DNA of 42,014 nucleotides, from positions 1 to 42,014 of IMG/VR virus record IMGVR_UViG_3300047317_000085. One strand, given 5' to 3'. This DNA comes from a virus. The stretch's first letter is position 1; each line of letters starts with the position of its first letter. The notes under the pieces are model-generated. The model ran no database searches. It was not told the DNA's origin and worked only from the letters and a program-made list of their open reading frames with translations. The translations under genes and the position numbers were made by a program. This document shows positions 29,323 to 37,839 of this stretch, one piece after another.

Positions 29323-30816
29323 TCATCCCGCCCTCAAAACTGTGCCCATGACCAGCCTGTGGTCGATGAACTTTCTGCCGCCATGCTCCGCGACGGCACT
29401 GGGGTCGATCTTCTCGACGTCCTGCGCCATCGGGCCGATGTGCATCTGCTTGTTGGGGTCGCCCTTGAAGCTGTACTTATAGACCGGCAGCTCGTCGTCG
29501 TCGGCCTCCATCGGCTTGTAGCCGCGCGTCGGCTCGTCATGATCGGCGTCACTGACGTAGCTTGGCGTGAAGATGCTGCCGACTTTGGTGATGTTCTCCT
29601 TCTCGCGAACGTCGGACATCGCCATCAGGCCCATGCCGCCTTTGAGCAGACCACCGGCAAGGCCGTAGAGACCGCCCATCTGCTGCTGGTAGTTGGCATT
29701 CTGCTGCTGGTAGATCTGCATGTCCTGCGAGAACCGGTTGTTGATGAGGCCAGCAACATCGGTCGTCGGGATCTGGTTATTCGGCGTGTTCACGAAATTC
29801 GGGTTACTGATCTGCGAGCCTGACAGCAGCGAGCTGATCTCGTTGATCGGCTGGTTCCGCATCGCGTACTGCTCGTTCATGTACTGGTTGCGGGCCATGT
29901 TCTCCGCATTGAACGAGGACTGCGCTTGCGAGACCTGTTGCGCTAAACCTGCATTGGCAAAGTCTGCGCGGGCACCGGCTTGCTGGAAATTCTGCGCCTG
30001 AGCCTGATTGGCGAATGTGCCGGTCTGCTGTGCCTCGGTGTAGGCCTGTTGCTGCGCGGCATTCTGGAAGCCAGCCTTCTGCGCGGCCATGTCCATCATG
30101 CGCTGCTGCTCGGCACCGGCCTGACCAACTGCGGCAAACCGCGCGTCGTTGGCTTGCCGGTTGTAGTTGTCCATGGCCGATGTGTAGGCCTGACTGCCGT
30201 AGCGGATGCCTTGGTCCGCGAGCTGCTGCGTGATGCCCTGCTTCTCGATGGCGAGCTGCGGGTTCATCCGCGCCATCAGTGCGTCCTGCACGTTCTGGCG
30301 GTCGCTGCTGAAATCATCAGCCGGGCCGTAGGTGCTCTGGATATTCCCGGCACCCGCTGCACCGCTCTGGTCGAACGATGTCTGCTGCTGCCCGGTGTCG
30401 GCAAACGTCGTCGCCGCCGATGGCAGACCGCTGATCTGGTTGGGATCACCGGCAGCCGGTGCGCCGCTGGTGTCGATGTTGTTGGACAGCCACTGCGACA
30501 GGCGCGAACTCTGCGCGTTCGCCATGCCAGCCAAGTTCATCTTGGTGGCGTTCGACTGATCCTGTATCTGCTGCTGCTGCGGCGACAGCGTCTGCGTTGC
30601 CGTGAACGTCGGGATGTTGATGTTGGTGCCGGTGTACGGGTCATTCCAGATGTAGTTGCCGGTAACATCGTAATTCAGCGAGCCGTCAGGCGTGACCTGA
30701 TTGGTATTGTTCAGGAACGCATTGCTGATCGCCGTCGCGACGTTGGTGGACGTCGAGGCTCTGGCAGTGTCGACCGGATTAGGTGCCGGTGGTGGCGACG
30801 GCTGCGACTTACCCAT
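29323..30816 (-). CDS. Virion protein with C-terminal S74 (intramolecular chaperone) domain
   Basis: A 497-residue protein. The body is Gln/Asn/Ala-rich and helical (YNRQANDARFAAVGQAGAEQ, QQQAYTEAQQTGTF). The C-terminal 90 residues, starting AMSDVREKENITKVG and continuing YKYSFKGDPNKQMHIGPMAQ then DVEKIDP, match the S74 peptidase/intramolecular chaperone domain, which helps fold trimers and then cleaves itself off at the Ser of SD. Here it is attached to an internal-type virion protein, not a fibre, as in several other alphaproteobacterial podoviruses. It sits two bases from both neighbours' stops and starts. Confidence 0.83.
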   Translation of the reverse strand: MGKSQPSPPPAPNPVDTARASTSTNVATAISNAFLNNTNQVTPDGSLNYDVTGNYIWNDPYTGTNINIPTFTATQTLSPQQQQIQDQSNATKMNLAGMANAQSSRLSQWLSNNIDTSGAPAAGDPNQISGLPSAATTFADTGQQQTSFDQSGAAGAGNIQSTYGPADDFSSDRQNVQDALMARMNPQLAIEKQGITQQLADQGIRYGSQAYTSAMDNYNRQANDARFAAVGQAGAEQQRMMDMAAQKAGFQNAAQQQAYTEAQQTGTFANQAQAQNFQQAGARADFANAGLAQQVSQAQSSFNAENMARNQYMNEQYAMRNQPINEISSLLSGSQISNPNFVNTPNNQIPTTDVAGLINNRFSQDMQIYQQQNANYQQQMGGLYGLAGGLLKGGMGLMAMSDVREKENITKVGSIFTPSYVSDADHDEPTRGYKPMEADDDELPVYKYSFKGDPNKQMHIGPMAQDVEKIDPSAVAEHGGRKFIDHRLVMGTVLRAG

Positions 30817-30817
30817 C

Positions 30818-31348
30818 TCAGTAATTCCCCGGATTGGTTCCCGGCTGCATCAGTTGCGATCCCGGCTGCTGCATCAGCGGCTGCGGACCCACGAGACCCG
30901 GCACGTTTGGCTGCGGCCCTTGCGGCAGTCCTGATGCCGGTGTCGGTGGCATGACTGCGCCCGGCCCCGGCCCAGCTCCACCCATGCCAACCGGCGGGCC
31001 GCCCATGGGCGGGCCGCCCGGAGGCGGCGCACCCATGCCGCTCGGAGCCAGACCGGCTGCGGCCATGATGCCGGGGGGCTGAGATCCCGGCATGGCGCCA
31101 GCGGCATTAAGCGGGTCTGATGGGCTGGGCATGTTCTGCCCCAGCACATTAGGCGGCCTAGACAGGTCAGGACGGTAGCCACCACCAGCTCCCATGCCGG
31201 GCATGGTGCGCGGCGACGGGTTTGCCACATTCATCAACGCCGATGTGATGGCGTTGCGTTGCATGTTGGCGCCCGGCGGCATCGGGTTGGCCGGGCCTTG
31301 CGGCATTGTGGTAGCGCCGACGCCCTGCGGGTTTGCGTAATTGATCAT
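30818..31348 (-). CDS. Pro/Gly-rich virion-cluster protein
   Basis: A 176-residue, mostly disordered protein. Long stretches are Gly, Pro and Met (PPPGGPPMGGPPVGMGGAGP), with one helix-forming motif MQRNAITSALMNV near residue 30 that belongs to the recurring RRxAI family. It overlaps the acetyltransferase-like gene by 4 bases. It may be a minor internal virion protein or assembly factor; no family can be assigned. Confidence 0.72.
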   Translation of the reverse strand: MINYANPQGVGATTMPQGPANPMPPGANMQRNAITSALMNVANPSPRTMPGMGAGGGYRPDLSRPPNVLGQNMPSPSDPLNAAGAMPGSQPPGIMAAAGLAPSGMGAPPPGGPPMGGPPVGMGGAGPGPGAVMPPTPASGLPQGPQPNVPGLVGPQPLMQQPGSQLMQPGTNPGNY

Positions 31349-31839
31349 GCTGCCTCCTCCAGAGCGTCAGCTGGTGCCGTGTCTGGCGTCAGGTGATGCT
31401 TAAATCTGCGATTAAAGCGGTTATTCGCCCAATCCTCTGCCGTCAGCAGACACAGGACGCCGTCCTTGCCGCGACCAAACATGCGCGGCACCTTGATGAA
31501 GGTGTAGTCGTAGACTGCGAGCTGGCGCAGCAGCCGCTCGTTCTCGATCGGCGTTCGCTGCACGAGCATCTGGCAGCCGCATGTGATGAATGGATAGCGG
31601 TACATGCGCTCGATCGTGCCGCGCATCAGCCAGTGCGGATCTATGGCGGCGCCGGTCAGCTCGATCAGGCCGCTGTCGTCGTCGTAGTTGTGGTAGACGA
31701 GGCCGCCGATCAGAACGCCGCTCTCGTTGAGCACGCCGATGCCGCGAGCCTCGGACGGGAAGCCGCGATGGCAATGCGGCACCAGCTGCGAAACAAATTT
31801 CGCCACCAGCGCGTCGTGTCCGTACAGGTACGAGAGCAT
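31345..31839 (-). CDS. GNAT acetyltransferase-like protein
   Basis: A 164-residue protein with the layout of GNAT N-acetyltransferases. GIGVLNESGVLIGGLVYHNY gives the central strands, and WLMRGTIERMYRYPF and QRTPIENERLLRQLAVYDYT the helices around the acetyl-CoA site. The classic QxxGxG/A loop is not obvious, so activity is uncertain. Similar proteins are regularly found among the structural genes of podoviruses, where they may modify a virion or host protein. It starts one base into the preceding stop (TAATG). Confidence 0.78.
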   Translation of the reverse strand: MLSYLYGHDALVAKFVSQLVPHCHRGFPSEARGIGVLNESGVLIGGLVYHNYDDDSGLIELTGAAIDPHWLMRGTIERMYRYPFITCGCQMLVQRTPIENERLLRQLAVYDYTFIKVPRMFGRGKDGVLCLLTAEDWANNRFNRRFKHHLTPDTAPADALEEAA

Positions 31840-32348
31840 TAGTCGAAAATGAACCTCATTCCGCCGGTTGGATCTGCTGGCGGCGCCGGTTGCGCCGCAC
31901 TAGCCGCTGCGGCATTTGCCGCCACTCGCGCGGCAATAGCGTTGCGCCGCGCGTTCATGTCGTAGTGACCGCCCTGCGCCCAGACCTTGAGCGCCTCCGG
32001 GTCAACCATGCCGCGACTGTCGCCGTAGACTTGGTTGGCCTGTATCGGGCCGCCGTAGACGCCGTCGCCGCCCAGCGTCTTGCTTGGGTCTGTCCACGGC
32101 TGCGCGATGCGCGTGGCGTCGACGTCGGCGCGGGTGAGGCCACGGTTTTCTGCCTCCCACGCCGACACGGCATCCATCGAAGGCTTGTAGCCTTTGATGT
32201 AGGCGGGGACGAAGGCGTCGGTTGGAGAACCGGCCTGATAAGTCTGAAACAGATTGCCCATCGGCTGCGCGGCGGGAGCGGTAGCAACCGCAGCAGTCAA
32301 ATCCGCCGCCGGGTCTGCCGGTACCGGCACTGGAGGTGCGTCTGCCAT
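31839..32348 (-). CDS. Virion-cluster hypothetical protein
   Basis: A 169-residue protein. It has an Ala/Pro-rich start (PPVPVPADPAADLTAAVATA), then a compact part (LFQTYQAGSPTDAFVPAYIK, GYKPSMDAVSAWEAENRGLT). Near the end MNARRNAIAARVAANAAAAS fits the recurring RRxAI motif. I start at ATG 32348 because GGAG is 6 bases upstream; the GTG just before is less well spaced. It lies between the nozzle and the acetyltransferase-like gene and is probably a minor virion or assembly protein. Confidence 0.72.
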   Translation of the reverse strand: MADAPPVPVPADPAADLTAAVATAPAAQPMGNLFQTYQAGSPTDAFVPAYIKGYKPSMDAVSAWEAENRGLTRADVDATRIAQPWTDPSKTLGGDGVYGGPIQANQVYGDSRGMVDPEALKVWAQGGHYDMNARRNAIAARVAANAAAASAAQPAPPADPTGGMRFIFD

Positions 32349-32358
32349 CACTCGCTCC

Positions 32359-33984
32359 CTAGACGTTCACGCCAAGTCTCTCGAACGTAGCGCCTATTGA
32401 AATCAGCTCCACGAGCGGCGTAGCTTCCTGCGCCACTGTTACCTGACAGATCGGCGCGTGAGAAAATCCAGTTTCCCCGACCGACACCCAGCCGGTATTT
32501 CTCACCACCTGTGAAACCATGCTATGCGACTGATCCCACTTCGCCTCATCCCACCTTCCCTGATCCCAGACGTCTGGAATGCCGGGATCTGGTCCTGCGG
32601 ACGGTGGAGTAGGAATACGAATAACGTAGTCGGTGCATGCGGCAAGCTGCGGAACGAACGGCTGCCCGCTCTCCGACAAAAACGAAGCCCGCGCCTGATG
32701 CCAGACGACGGTGGTCGATGTCTGCTGAAACATTTCCCAACCGCCAACCATGACCGCCGTATACGGTTTTCCGTCGTCGTAACCGCCGCGATCGGCCTCC
32801 ATGATGAGACCATCCTGCGTACCGAAGAACATGCGCCCGCCAAGATACATCCAGCACATGGCGTCCCAGCCGACGATGCGGCCCCACGCGCCGGTGGCGC
32901 TGTTGGCGCAGCCGACGTACTGGACGCCGATCGGCCCTCCCGGCCATGTGACGAACACTCCGCCGAACTCGTCCCACTTTTTCATCGTCCACGGATATAG
33001 ACGACGCTGCGCTACCATATCCCGCCACATCGGCTTGATTGGGCGCGTGACGGCAGCCAACTCGAGCTGGTCAGCAGTCTTGGTGATGGCTTGCGAGAGC
33101 GGAATAATTCCGTCCACGCAAGCAATCAGCAGGTCTCCGCCGATCGGGATGTGCGCATTCATGCCCATGGGGACGCTGACCGTGTAGCGTCCTTCCTGCC
33201 GCCAGTTGTCTGCGGTGGACGGGTCACTGCCGGTGAAGATGATTGCCTCGCCCTGATCAGTCATGAACACGCACTTGTCGTCGGTGCCGTCACCGGCGTC
33301 GATCGACCATGTGGCGCCGAACATCAGCGTGCCGCCTTTGGTGGCCGCCCCCGACAGCGGGATCATCAGCAGCGTGCCTTGGATGGCGTTGAGCGGCAGG
33401 TACCACGCATTCATGCTGTTCTTCTCGATGAAGAACCAGCGGTTGCGATATTTCCAGACGTACACAAGGTCCAGCCCTGCCTCTACGGCAGAACCGGCAA
33501 TGGCGTTGATTTCTCCGCTGTTGAGTTTTGTCCAAGTTGTTCCATCAAACCTGAGCGGGTAATCGCCAGCATCATTGACAGCGATCATGTAGTCGCCGCC
33601 TTGATTTGAAAGCTGCGAGGCTGCGTAGTTTCCTGAACCCTGACCGGCCATGACGACAGTCGGAAAACCTGAAACCGTTACGTCGTAAAGCGTGCTCTGC
33701 GTTGCCGCGTACATGCGCTGCGAGGCATGAATGTTGAACTCGAAACCTGAAATAACCGGAACAGTTTCCGGCAGCTCGCACCAGCGCACGCAGCCTCCGC
33801 GCAGCTTTACGCTACGCATTGTCGGCAGCCAGTTGTCGAGAACCATAGCCCCACCGGGCTGCATGTAGGTGAAATTCTCGCTCAGGATAATGCCGCGCGT
33901 CGGCGCCGCGATCGTGATCGTTTGCAGGTTCTGCGCGACCTGCTGCGGGACCGCTGTGCGTCTGAATGCCTGATGCTGGCTCAT
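32359..33984 (-). CDS. Tail nozzle (stabilisation) protein
   Basis: A 541-residue protein in the place of P22 gp10 / T7 gp12-type nozzle proteins, which extend the tail tube below the adaptor. It is beta-rich with repeated blade-like segments such as MYAATQSTLYDVTVSGFPTV, GGDYMIAVNDAGDYPLRFDG, GTLMFGATWSIDAGDGTDDK, and many Trp and Gly residues, as expected for a beta-propeller. The start at ATG 33984 overlaps the adaptor stop (ATGA); a longer frame adding six residues is rejected. Order portal-capsid-adaptor-nozzle supports the call. Confidence 0.85.
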   Translation of the reverse strand: MSQHQAFRRTAVPQQVAQNLQTITIAAPTRGIILSENFTYMQPGGAMVLDNWLPTMRSVKLRGGCVRWCELPETVPVISGFEFNIHASQRMYAATQSTLYDVTVSGFPTVVMAGQGSGNYAASQLSNQGGDYMIAVNDAGDYPLRFDGTTWTKLNSGEINAIAGSAVEAGLDLVYVWKYRNRWFFIEKNSMNAWYLPLNAIQGTLLMIPLSGAATKGGTLMFGATWSIDAGDGTDDKCVFMTDQGEAIIFTGSDPSTADNWRQEGRYTVSVPMGMNAHIPIGGDLLIACVDGIIPLSQAITKTADQLELAAVTRPIKPMWRDMVAQRRLYPWTMKKWDEFGGVFVTWPGGPIGVQYVGCANSATGAWGRIVGWDAMCWMYLGGRMFFGTQDGLIMEADRGGYDDGKPYTAVMVGGWEMFQQTSTTVVWHQARASFLSESGQPFVPQLAACTDYVIRIPTPPSAGPDPGIPDVWDQGRWDEAKWDQSHSMVSQVVRNTGWVSVGETGFSHAPICQVTVAQEATPLVELISIGATFERLGVNV

Positions 33985-34688
33985 GGTGTCGGCACCGGCC
34001 ACGGATACGCAACGGTGGCGTTAGTTGATACAGGCGAGCGTCCGGCAATGATTGGCGCCGGACTGTCGGCGCCCATCATCATCACCAGCGCGTCACCGTA
34101 GGTGCCCATGTCCTCGGCGTAGGGCGAACCCTTCTGCGCCTTCCACTGCCAGATCATGGCCAGCTTGTGAATGCGATCGCCAAGAATGAAGCTGTCGTTG
34201 TCGGTGGTGAACTCGGTGCCAAGACCGCCAGAGAAAAGTTTGATGCAGTTTTTCTTCAGGTACGGAAAGTATGCGCTGGTGCCTACGCCCATCACCGGCA
34301 CGATGTGCATCTGGCCGCCGTAGATGATCCACTCGCCGCGATTGTCGTAGTAACCGCGAGCGCGGCGGTTCACCCACTGGTCGAGATCCGGGATAAACCG
34401 CATCTGCACGGACGGCGTCGTCGATCGCCAGACGTTCGTACTGAGCAGCATGCGCTGGTAGTCCGGCGGCATGTCGAACGCCTCGGTGGTGCCGTCACCA
34501 GCAAAAATTGTCGTTGATTTCAGTACATTCCACTCGCGCGTGTCGTAGGCGATGCGCTGCGCCATCTCGTTGGCGAGCGTCAGCATCTCCTGCATGGTAC
34601 GGTTGCCGGTGATGTTGGAGAACACGGACGTCGGAATGGTGACGCCGACGACCTCGCATACATCTTTCACCACCGACAAAAGGGACAT
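33981..34688 (-). CDS. Head-to-tail adaptor protein
   Basis: A 235-residue protein resembling P22 gp4 / T7 gp11-type adaptors that bind under the portal. The start MSLLSVVKDVCEVVGVTIPT, then EMAQRIAYDTREWNVLKSTT and FDMPPDYQRMLLSTNVWRST are the helical part and the beta-strand contact region typical of this family. RIHKLAMIWQWKAQKGSPYA near residue 175 is the second conserved helix. Its start shares a base with the previous stop (TGATG). It is followed at once by the nozzle gene. Confidence 0.85.
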   Translation of the reverse strand: MSLLSVVKDVCEVVGVTIPTSVFSNITGNRTMQEMLTLANEMAQRIAYDTREWNVLKSTTIFAGDGTTEAFDMPPDYQRMLLSTNVWRSTTPSVQMRFIPDLDQWVNRRARGYYDNRGEWIIYGGQMHIVPVMGVGTSAYFPYLKKNCIKLFSGGLGTEFTTDNDSFILGDRIHKLAMIWQWKAQKGSPYAEDMGTYGDALVMMMGADSPAPIIAGRSPVSTNATVAYPWPVPTP

Positions 34689-35398
34689 CAGTCAACTTTC
34701 TGCTGGGCCTCTGTTGCCATCCGCATCAGCGTCTTGCGATTGAGCGAGCCGTGCGGCGCGTGACCGCTGTTGGTCGTAATAAACTCGCGCAGCTGCTCGA
34801 GGCTCATAGTGTCGAACTGGGTTGGCTCTGCCCGGCTCTCCAGTGCGCCGCTCAGTGCCTTGGCATCTTCCTCGAGCGCCATGTTGCGGGCCTTGAGCGC
34901 CTCGTTCTCCGCGACCAGCTGCGCTGACGGCGCCGTTGCCTTGGCGTCCTTCATGTACTCCTCGGCGCGGTTCTTCAGCTCGCGACCGGCGAGGCCAAGG
35001 TTCTTCAGCTCCTGCCCGTCAACGTGTGCAAGAGCCTCCACAGTGTAGATGTTGAGGGCGCGTAGTTCAGCTCGTCGAGCCTCCGTGAGAAACGGCGCGT
35101 AAGTGAGCGGCGTCCCCGCCTTGGTCTGGGCAGTCTGCTCCTTGAACTGACGATACTGGCGGCCAAAACGCTCCGCATAAGTGACAGCAATCTGCTCGCC
35201 TGTCTGCGGATCTGTGACCCAGTGCGAGAATGCCATCGCGGGAAAAACGGATACGTTGCGCGACCCGGCGAAGCGGATCTCGCAGATTTCCATGTCGTCG
35301 TAGATGGGTCTGCCTTCCTTAACGGTCTTGGCCTCGTTCTTGATGGCGTGGTGTTTGAACAGCGCCACTGTTGCTGCATCTGGATCTCTCGTAGGCAT
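34688..35398 (-). CDS. Capsid-associated protein with SAP/HeH-like C-terminus
   Basis: A 236-residue protein between the major capsid and adaptor genes. I start at ATG 35398 (GGAG 7 bases upstream), not at the earlier in-frame codon. The N-terminal half (YDDMEICEIRFAGSRNVSVF, then AFSHWVTDPQTGEQIAVTYA) is a conserved-looking beta domain. LNIYTVEALAHVDGQELKNL resembles a helix-hairpin-helix. The end, SLEQLREFITTNSGHAPHGS then LNRKTLMRMA, resembles SAP/HeH DNA-binding folds. A role inside the head, near DNA, is plausible. A hairpin lies just upstream after the capsid gene. Confidence 0.75.
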   Translation of the reverse strand: MPTRDPDAATVALFKHHAIKNEAKTVKEGRPIYDDMEICEIRFAGSRNVSVFPAMAFSHWVTDPQTGEQIAVTYAERFGRQYRQFKEQTAQTKAGTPLTYAPFLTEARRAELRALNIYTVEALAHVDGQELKNLGLAGRELKNRAEEYMKDAKATAPSAQLVAENEALKARNMALEEDAKALSGALESRAEPTQFDTMSLEQLREFITTNSGHAPHGSLNRKTLMRMATEAQQKVD

Positions 35399-35433
35399 CT
35401 TGGTTCTCCGTCTGAGGGAATGTGGTAGCGAGC

Positions 35434-35481
35434 AGCTGCCGCCCCGTGGGGACACGGGGAAAGGGACACGGGACGGCAGCT
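35434..35481. terminator. Hairpin directly after the major capsid gene
   Basis: The arms 35434-35448 (AGCTGCCGCCCCGTG) and 35467-35481 form a 15-bp stem with one G-T pair and an 18-base loop. It lies in the 98-base gap between the capsid stop (35497) and the next start (35398). There is no T-run in the leftward direction. It probably acts as a partial terminator or as an RNA end protector that raises capsid message over downstream genes; this is inference. Confidence 0.7.
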
Positions 35482-35496
35482 ATAGCCCAGTGGAAA

Positions 35497-36519
35497 TTAC
35501 GCCGCCGGGTTACTGTCGTAGAAGCGCCAGTTGAACATCGGATTGACTTGGGTGAGTTCACCCATCCAGCCGATGAACTGCGCGATCGCGTCCTTGTCGA
35601 TCGGCATCTGGCCTTCTCCGTCGAACAGGTTGTCGAAATTCCGGTTGGCGTGATACCGCATGCGGAAGCTGTCGGTGTTCAGGCCAAACGTGGTGTTTGC
35701 TGGCATGTTGGAGCCGATGCCGCCGTCGAGGACGATCTCCGCTCGCTTGCCGCCGCCGATGTATTCGATCGCGCTGAAGCCAAGCTGACCCAGCGAGGTC
35801 GAGTTTGTCTGTCGCTGGATGGCGACAGTCGCCGCATCGTATGCGGCGTAGTGCTCCGGTGACATCACCAGCAGATCGGCGTGATCCTTGCCGCGTGACT
35901 GCTTGGTCATGATCACGTTGAGGTACGGACGGATCGTCGTCGCGCTCGCTTGCGTTCCGATCGCCGCCGACATCGACTGAGCATCGTAGGTCTTGGTCTG
36001 CCAGATCACGGCAGAAGCACGATCGATGCCGCCGTAGACGCCGGTATTGGTGACGACCGGCACGGCAGTGGCGAGGCCGGTGACCTGCTTGCCGCCGTTG
36101 GCGGTGCCGTCACTGTAGATCGCTGCATCCATCGTGTCCTCGAGTGCGCGTTCAGCCGCATCGATGTAGCTGTCGTAGACATCCATGAGCTGGGCATCGC
36201 CCTCGTTGTTGAGGATTTCCTGCATCGAGAGGATGACCGGCACAACGACCATCTTGGGATCAAAGTATGCGTCGTTGAACAGATCGAGCGCAGGATTGAG
36301 CAGCTGATCGTAGCCGCTGTACCACTGGGCGACCTGCTTGCTGATCTGGAGCGTCTGGCGAATGCGCGGACCAGAGTAGGTCTGCCACAGGCCTTTGCGC
36401 CGCATCACCGCGAGCAGGGCGTTATTGTTTGACACCAGATCCTGATAGCCGCTCGAACGATCTTCGAGGGCCATCGACAGGATCTGCTGATAAGCAGCAT
36501 TCGGGTTGATATTGGGCAT
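35497..36519 (-). CDS. Major capsid protein
   Basis: A 340-residue protein, the right size and place (after a scaffold-like gene, before the adaptor) for the main head subunit. LWQTYSGPRIRQTLQISKQV and WYSGYDQLLNPALDLFNDAY are followed by VVVPVILSMQEILNNEGDAQ, the kind of spine helix and strand order seen in HK97-fold coat proteins. The segment SRGKDHADLLVMSPEHYAAY and the last 60 residues fit the A and P domains. A strong hairpin follows the stop. Confidence is from length, order and pattern. Confidence 0.88.
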   Translation of the reverse strand: MPNINPNAAYQQILSMALEDRSSGYQDLVSNNNALLAVMRRKGLWQTYSGPRIRQTLQISKQVAQWYSGYDQLLNPALDLFNDAYFDPKMVVVPVILSMQEILNNEGDAQLMDVYDSYIDAAERALEDTMDAAIYSDGTANGGKQVTGLATAVPVVTNTGVYGGIDRASAVIWQTKTYDAQSMSAAIGTQASATTIRPYLNVIMTKQSRGKDHADLLVMSPEHYAAYDAATVAIQRQTNSTSLGQLGFSAIEYIGGGKRAEIVLDGGIGSNMPANTTFGLNTDSFRMRYHANRNFDNLFDGEGQMPIDKDAIAQFIGWMGELTQVNPMFNWRFYDSNPAA

Positions 36520-36535
36520 CGGACATCCGGTTCTG

Positions 36536-37810
36536 TTAGACGCTGCCGTTCACACGCTTGATTGCGTTTGAAATGGCTTCGCGTCGGCCAATCGGTTTGT
36601 CGTTCCTGCGCCGCGTTCCGTCTGAGGGACCGCTATCGGGTGCGCCGGAAATCGACTTGTTGGATCGGGTCTGAGCCGGTGTGGTAGAGCGGGTCTGAGC
36701 CGCGCGTGGAGGTCTTAGTCTGATCGCTCGCTGATACGCGGTCTCGAGATCGAAACCAAGTTTCAACTCTTGCTCGATCAGGTCTCCTACCTCGTCAAAG
36801 CCGGGATGCGCGTCTGCGAACACATCGACCGCAGAGCGCGTCTGACCAAAGACCTTCTCATGGTGCATCCCTTGCACGGTTTGTGCAAGTGTACTGACGG
36901 CTTGGTGGAGCTGCCCGATCTGTTGCGACTGTGCCTGTTGCGCGTTCTGGTTCTGCATCAGCTTGTGCTGGTCCGGCGACTGATTGAGGATGTGATACGC
37001 AACATCCCTTAAGGTGATCTTCTTACCGTCAGACGTCCGCATGTTCAGGTTGCTGACGATCACATCGAGACCGCCGACGACGTCTTGCCGCAGCTTCTGC
37101 TCCATGCCGACGTAGTTGGTGAGCGCCTTCTGCAACGTGGTGCCGTGCTGGGCCGCCAGCTCGTGGAAGGGCCGTATCGTATTCATGGTCTCGTTGTCGG
37201 AGCGGTACTTGCGGTACGCGCCCTCAAACTCCTGCGCCATGCGGTGGACCTCGCCGCGCACGCTCTCTGGCGCGGTAGCCCACTCCGCCTTGGCTTTCTC
37301 GTTGAAGCGCGGCAACGGGTCGCGGTACGGGGTGCCTTCCGGCAGCGGCGAACCTGCCGCTAACTTGCCGCTAACCTGCGGCGAACCTTCCGCTAACCTG
37401 CCGCTAACCTGCGGCGAACCTTCCGCGTCCCTGTCCGGTGCCTTGGCGAACCTGCCAGCCTCGCGGTACCGCTCCTGCTGCGGAGGTTTACGGAGGTCCA
37501 GCTCCTTCTGCATTTTCTCGGGCGGGTTGTTGTCGCCCATGCCGCGCTTGGCCTCCGCCTTCTTGGCGCCCTCCTTCTTGGCCTCCGGGTGGTTGGCCTT
37601 CTCGAACGCACGCTTGATGGCCTCGCGCCGGTTCTCCGGGCGCCCGTGGCCTCGCTCCACATCCTCGACCGGCTTCTCTGGCGTCTGGGCGCCGACAGGC
37701 GTCGGCGTGTTCGTCGGGTTCTGGTTGATCACCACCTCGTTGGCTGGAGCTGGTGCGGGAGATGACGGTGCGGATGCCGGTGCTGGCGGGGTGATGTTGA
37801 CGTCTGACAT
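36536..37810 (-). CDS. Scaffolding-type protein
   Basis: A 424-residue protein immediately before the major capsid gene, the usual place of a scaffold. It is highly charged and largely helical or disordered. An Ala/Pro-rich start is followed by a Lys/Glu region and a 33-bp in-frame tandem repeat (EGSPQVSGRLA). The central helical part (ESVRGEVHRMAQEFEGAYRK, QQIGQLHQAVSTLAQTVQGM) precedes the basic end IGRREAISNAIKRVNGSV. The basic C-terminal helix is what scaffolds of the P22 type use to bind coat protein. The RRxAI motif occurs twice, near residue 61 and at the very end. Confidence 0.82.
   Translation of the reverse strand: MSDVNITPPAPASAPSSPAPAPANEVVINQNPTNTPTPVGAQTPEKPVEDVERGHGRPENRREAIKRAFEKANHPEAKKEGAKKAEAKRGMGDNNPPEKMQKELDLRKPPQQERYREAGRFAKAPDRDAEGSPQVSGRLAEGSPQVSGKLAAGSPLPEGTPYRDPLPRFNEKAKAEWATAPESVRGEVHRMAQEFEGAYRKYRSDNETMNTIRPFHELAAQHGTTLQKALTNYVGMEQKLRQDVVGGLDVIVSNLNMRTSDGKKITLRDVAYHILNQSPDQHKLMQNQNAQQAQSQQIGQLHQAVSTLAQTVQGMHHEKVFGQTRSAVDVFADAHPGFDEVGDLIEQELKLGFDLETAYQRAIRLRPPRAAQTRSTTPAQTRSNKSISGAPDSGPSDGTRRRNDKPIGRREAISNAIKRVNGSV
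37347..37425. repeat. 33-bp tandem repeat inside the scaffold gene
   Basis: Two full copies (37347-37379 and 37380-37412) and a partial third share the unit starting GGCGAACCT. The copies differ at two positions (37356 against 37389, 37365 against 37398). The repeat is in frame and encodes an 11-residue unit of the form EGSPQVSGRLA in the flexible part of the protein. Length variation between related phages would be expected. Confidence 0.88.
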
Positions 37811-37839
37811 AGGTACTCCTTGCCGGTCTGAGCGGCTGG

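Noticed and set aside
37347-37425. CRISPR-like short repeats
   Set aside because: The units are contiguous with no spacers and are in frame inside the scaffold gene.
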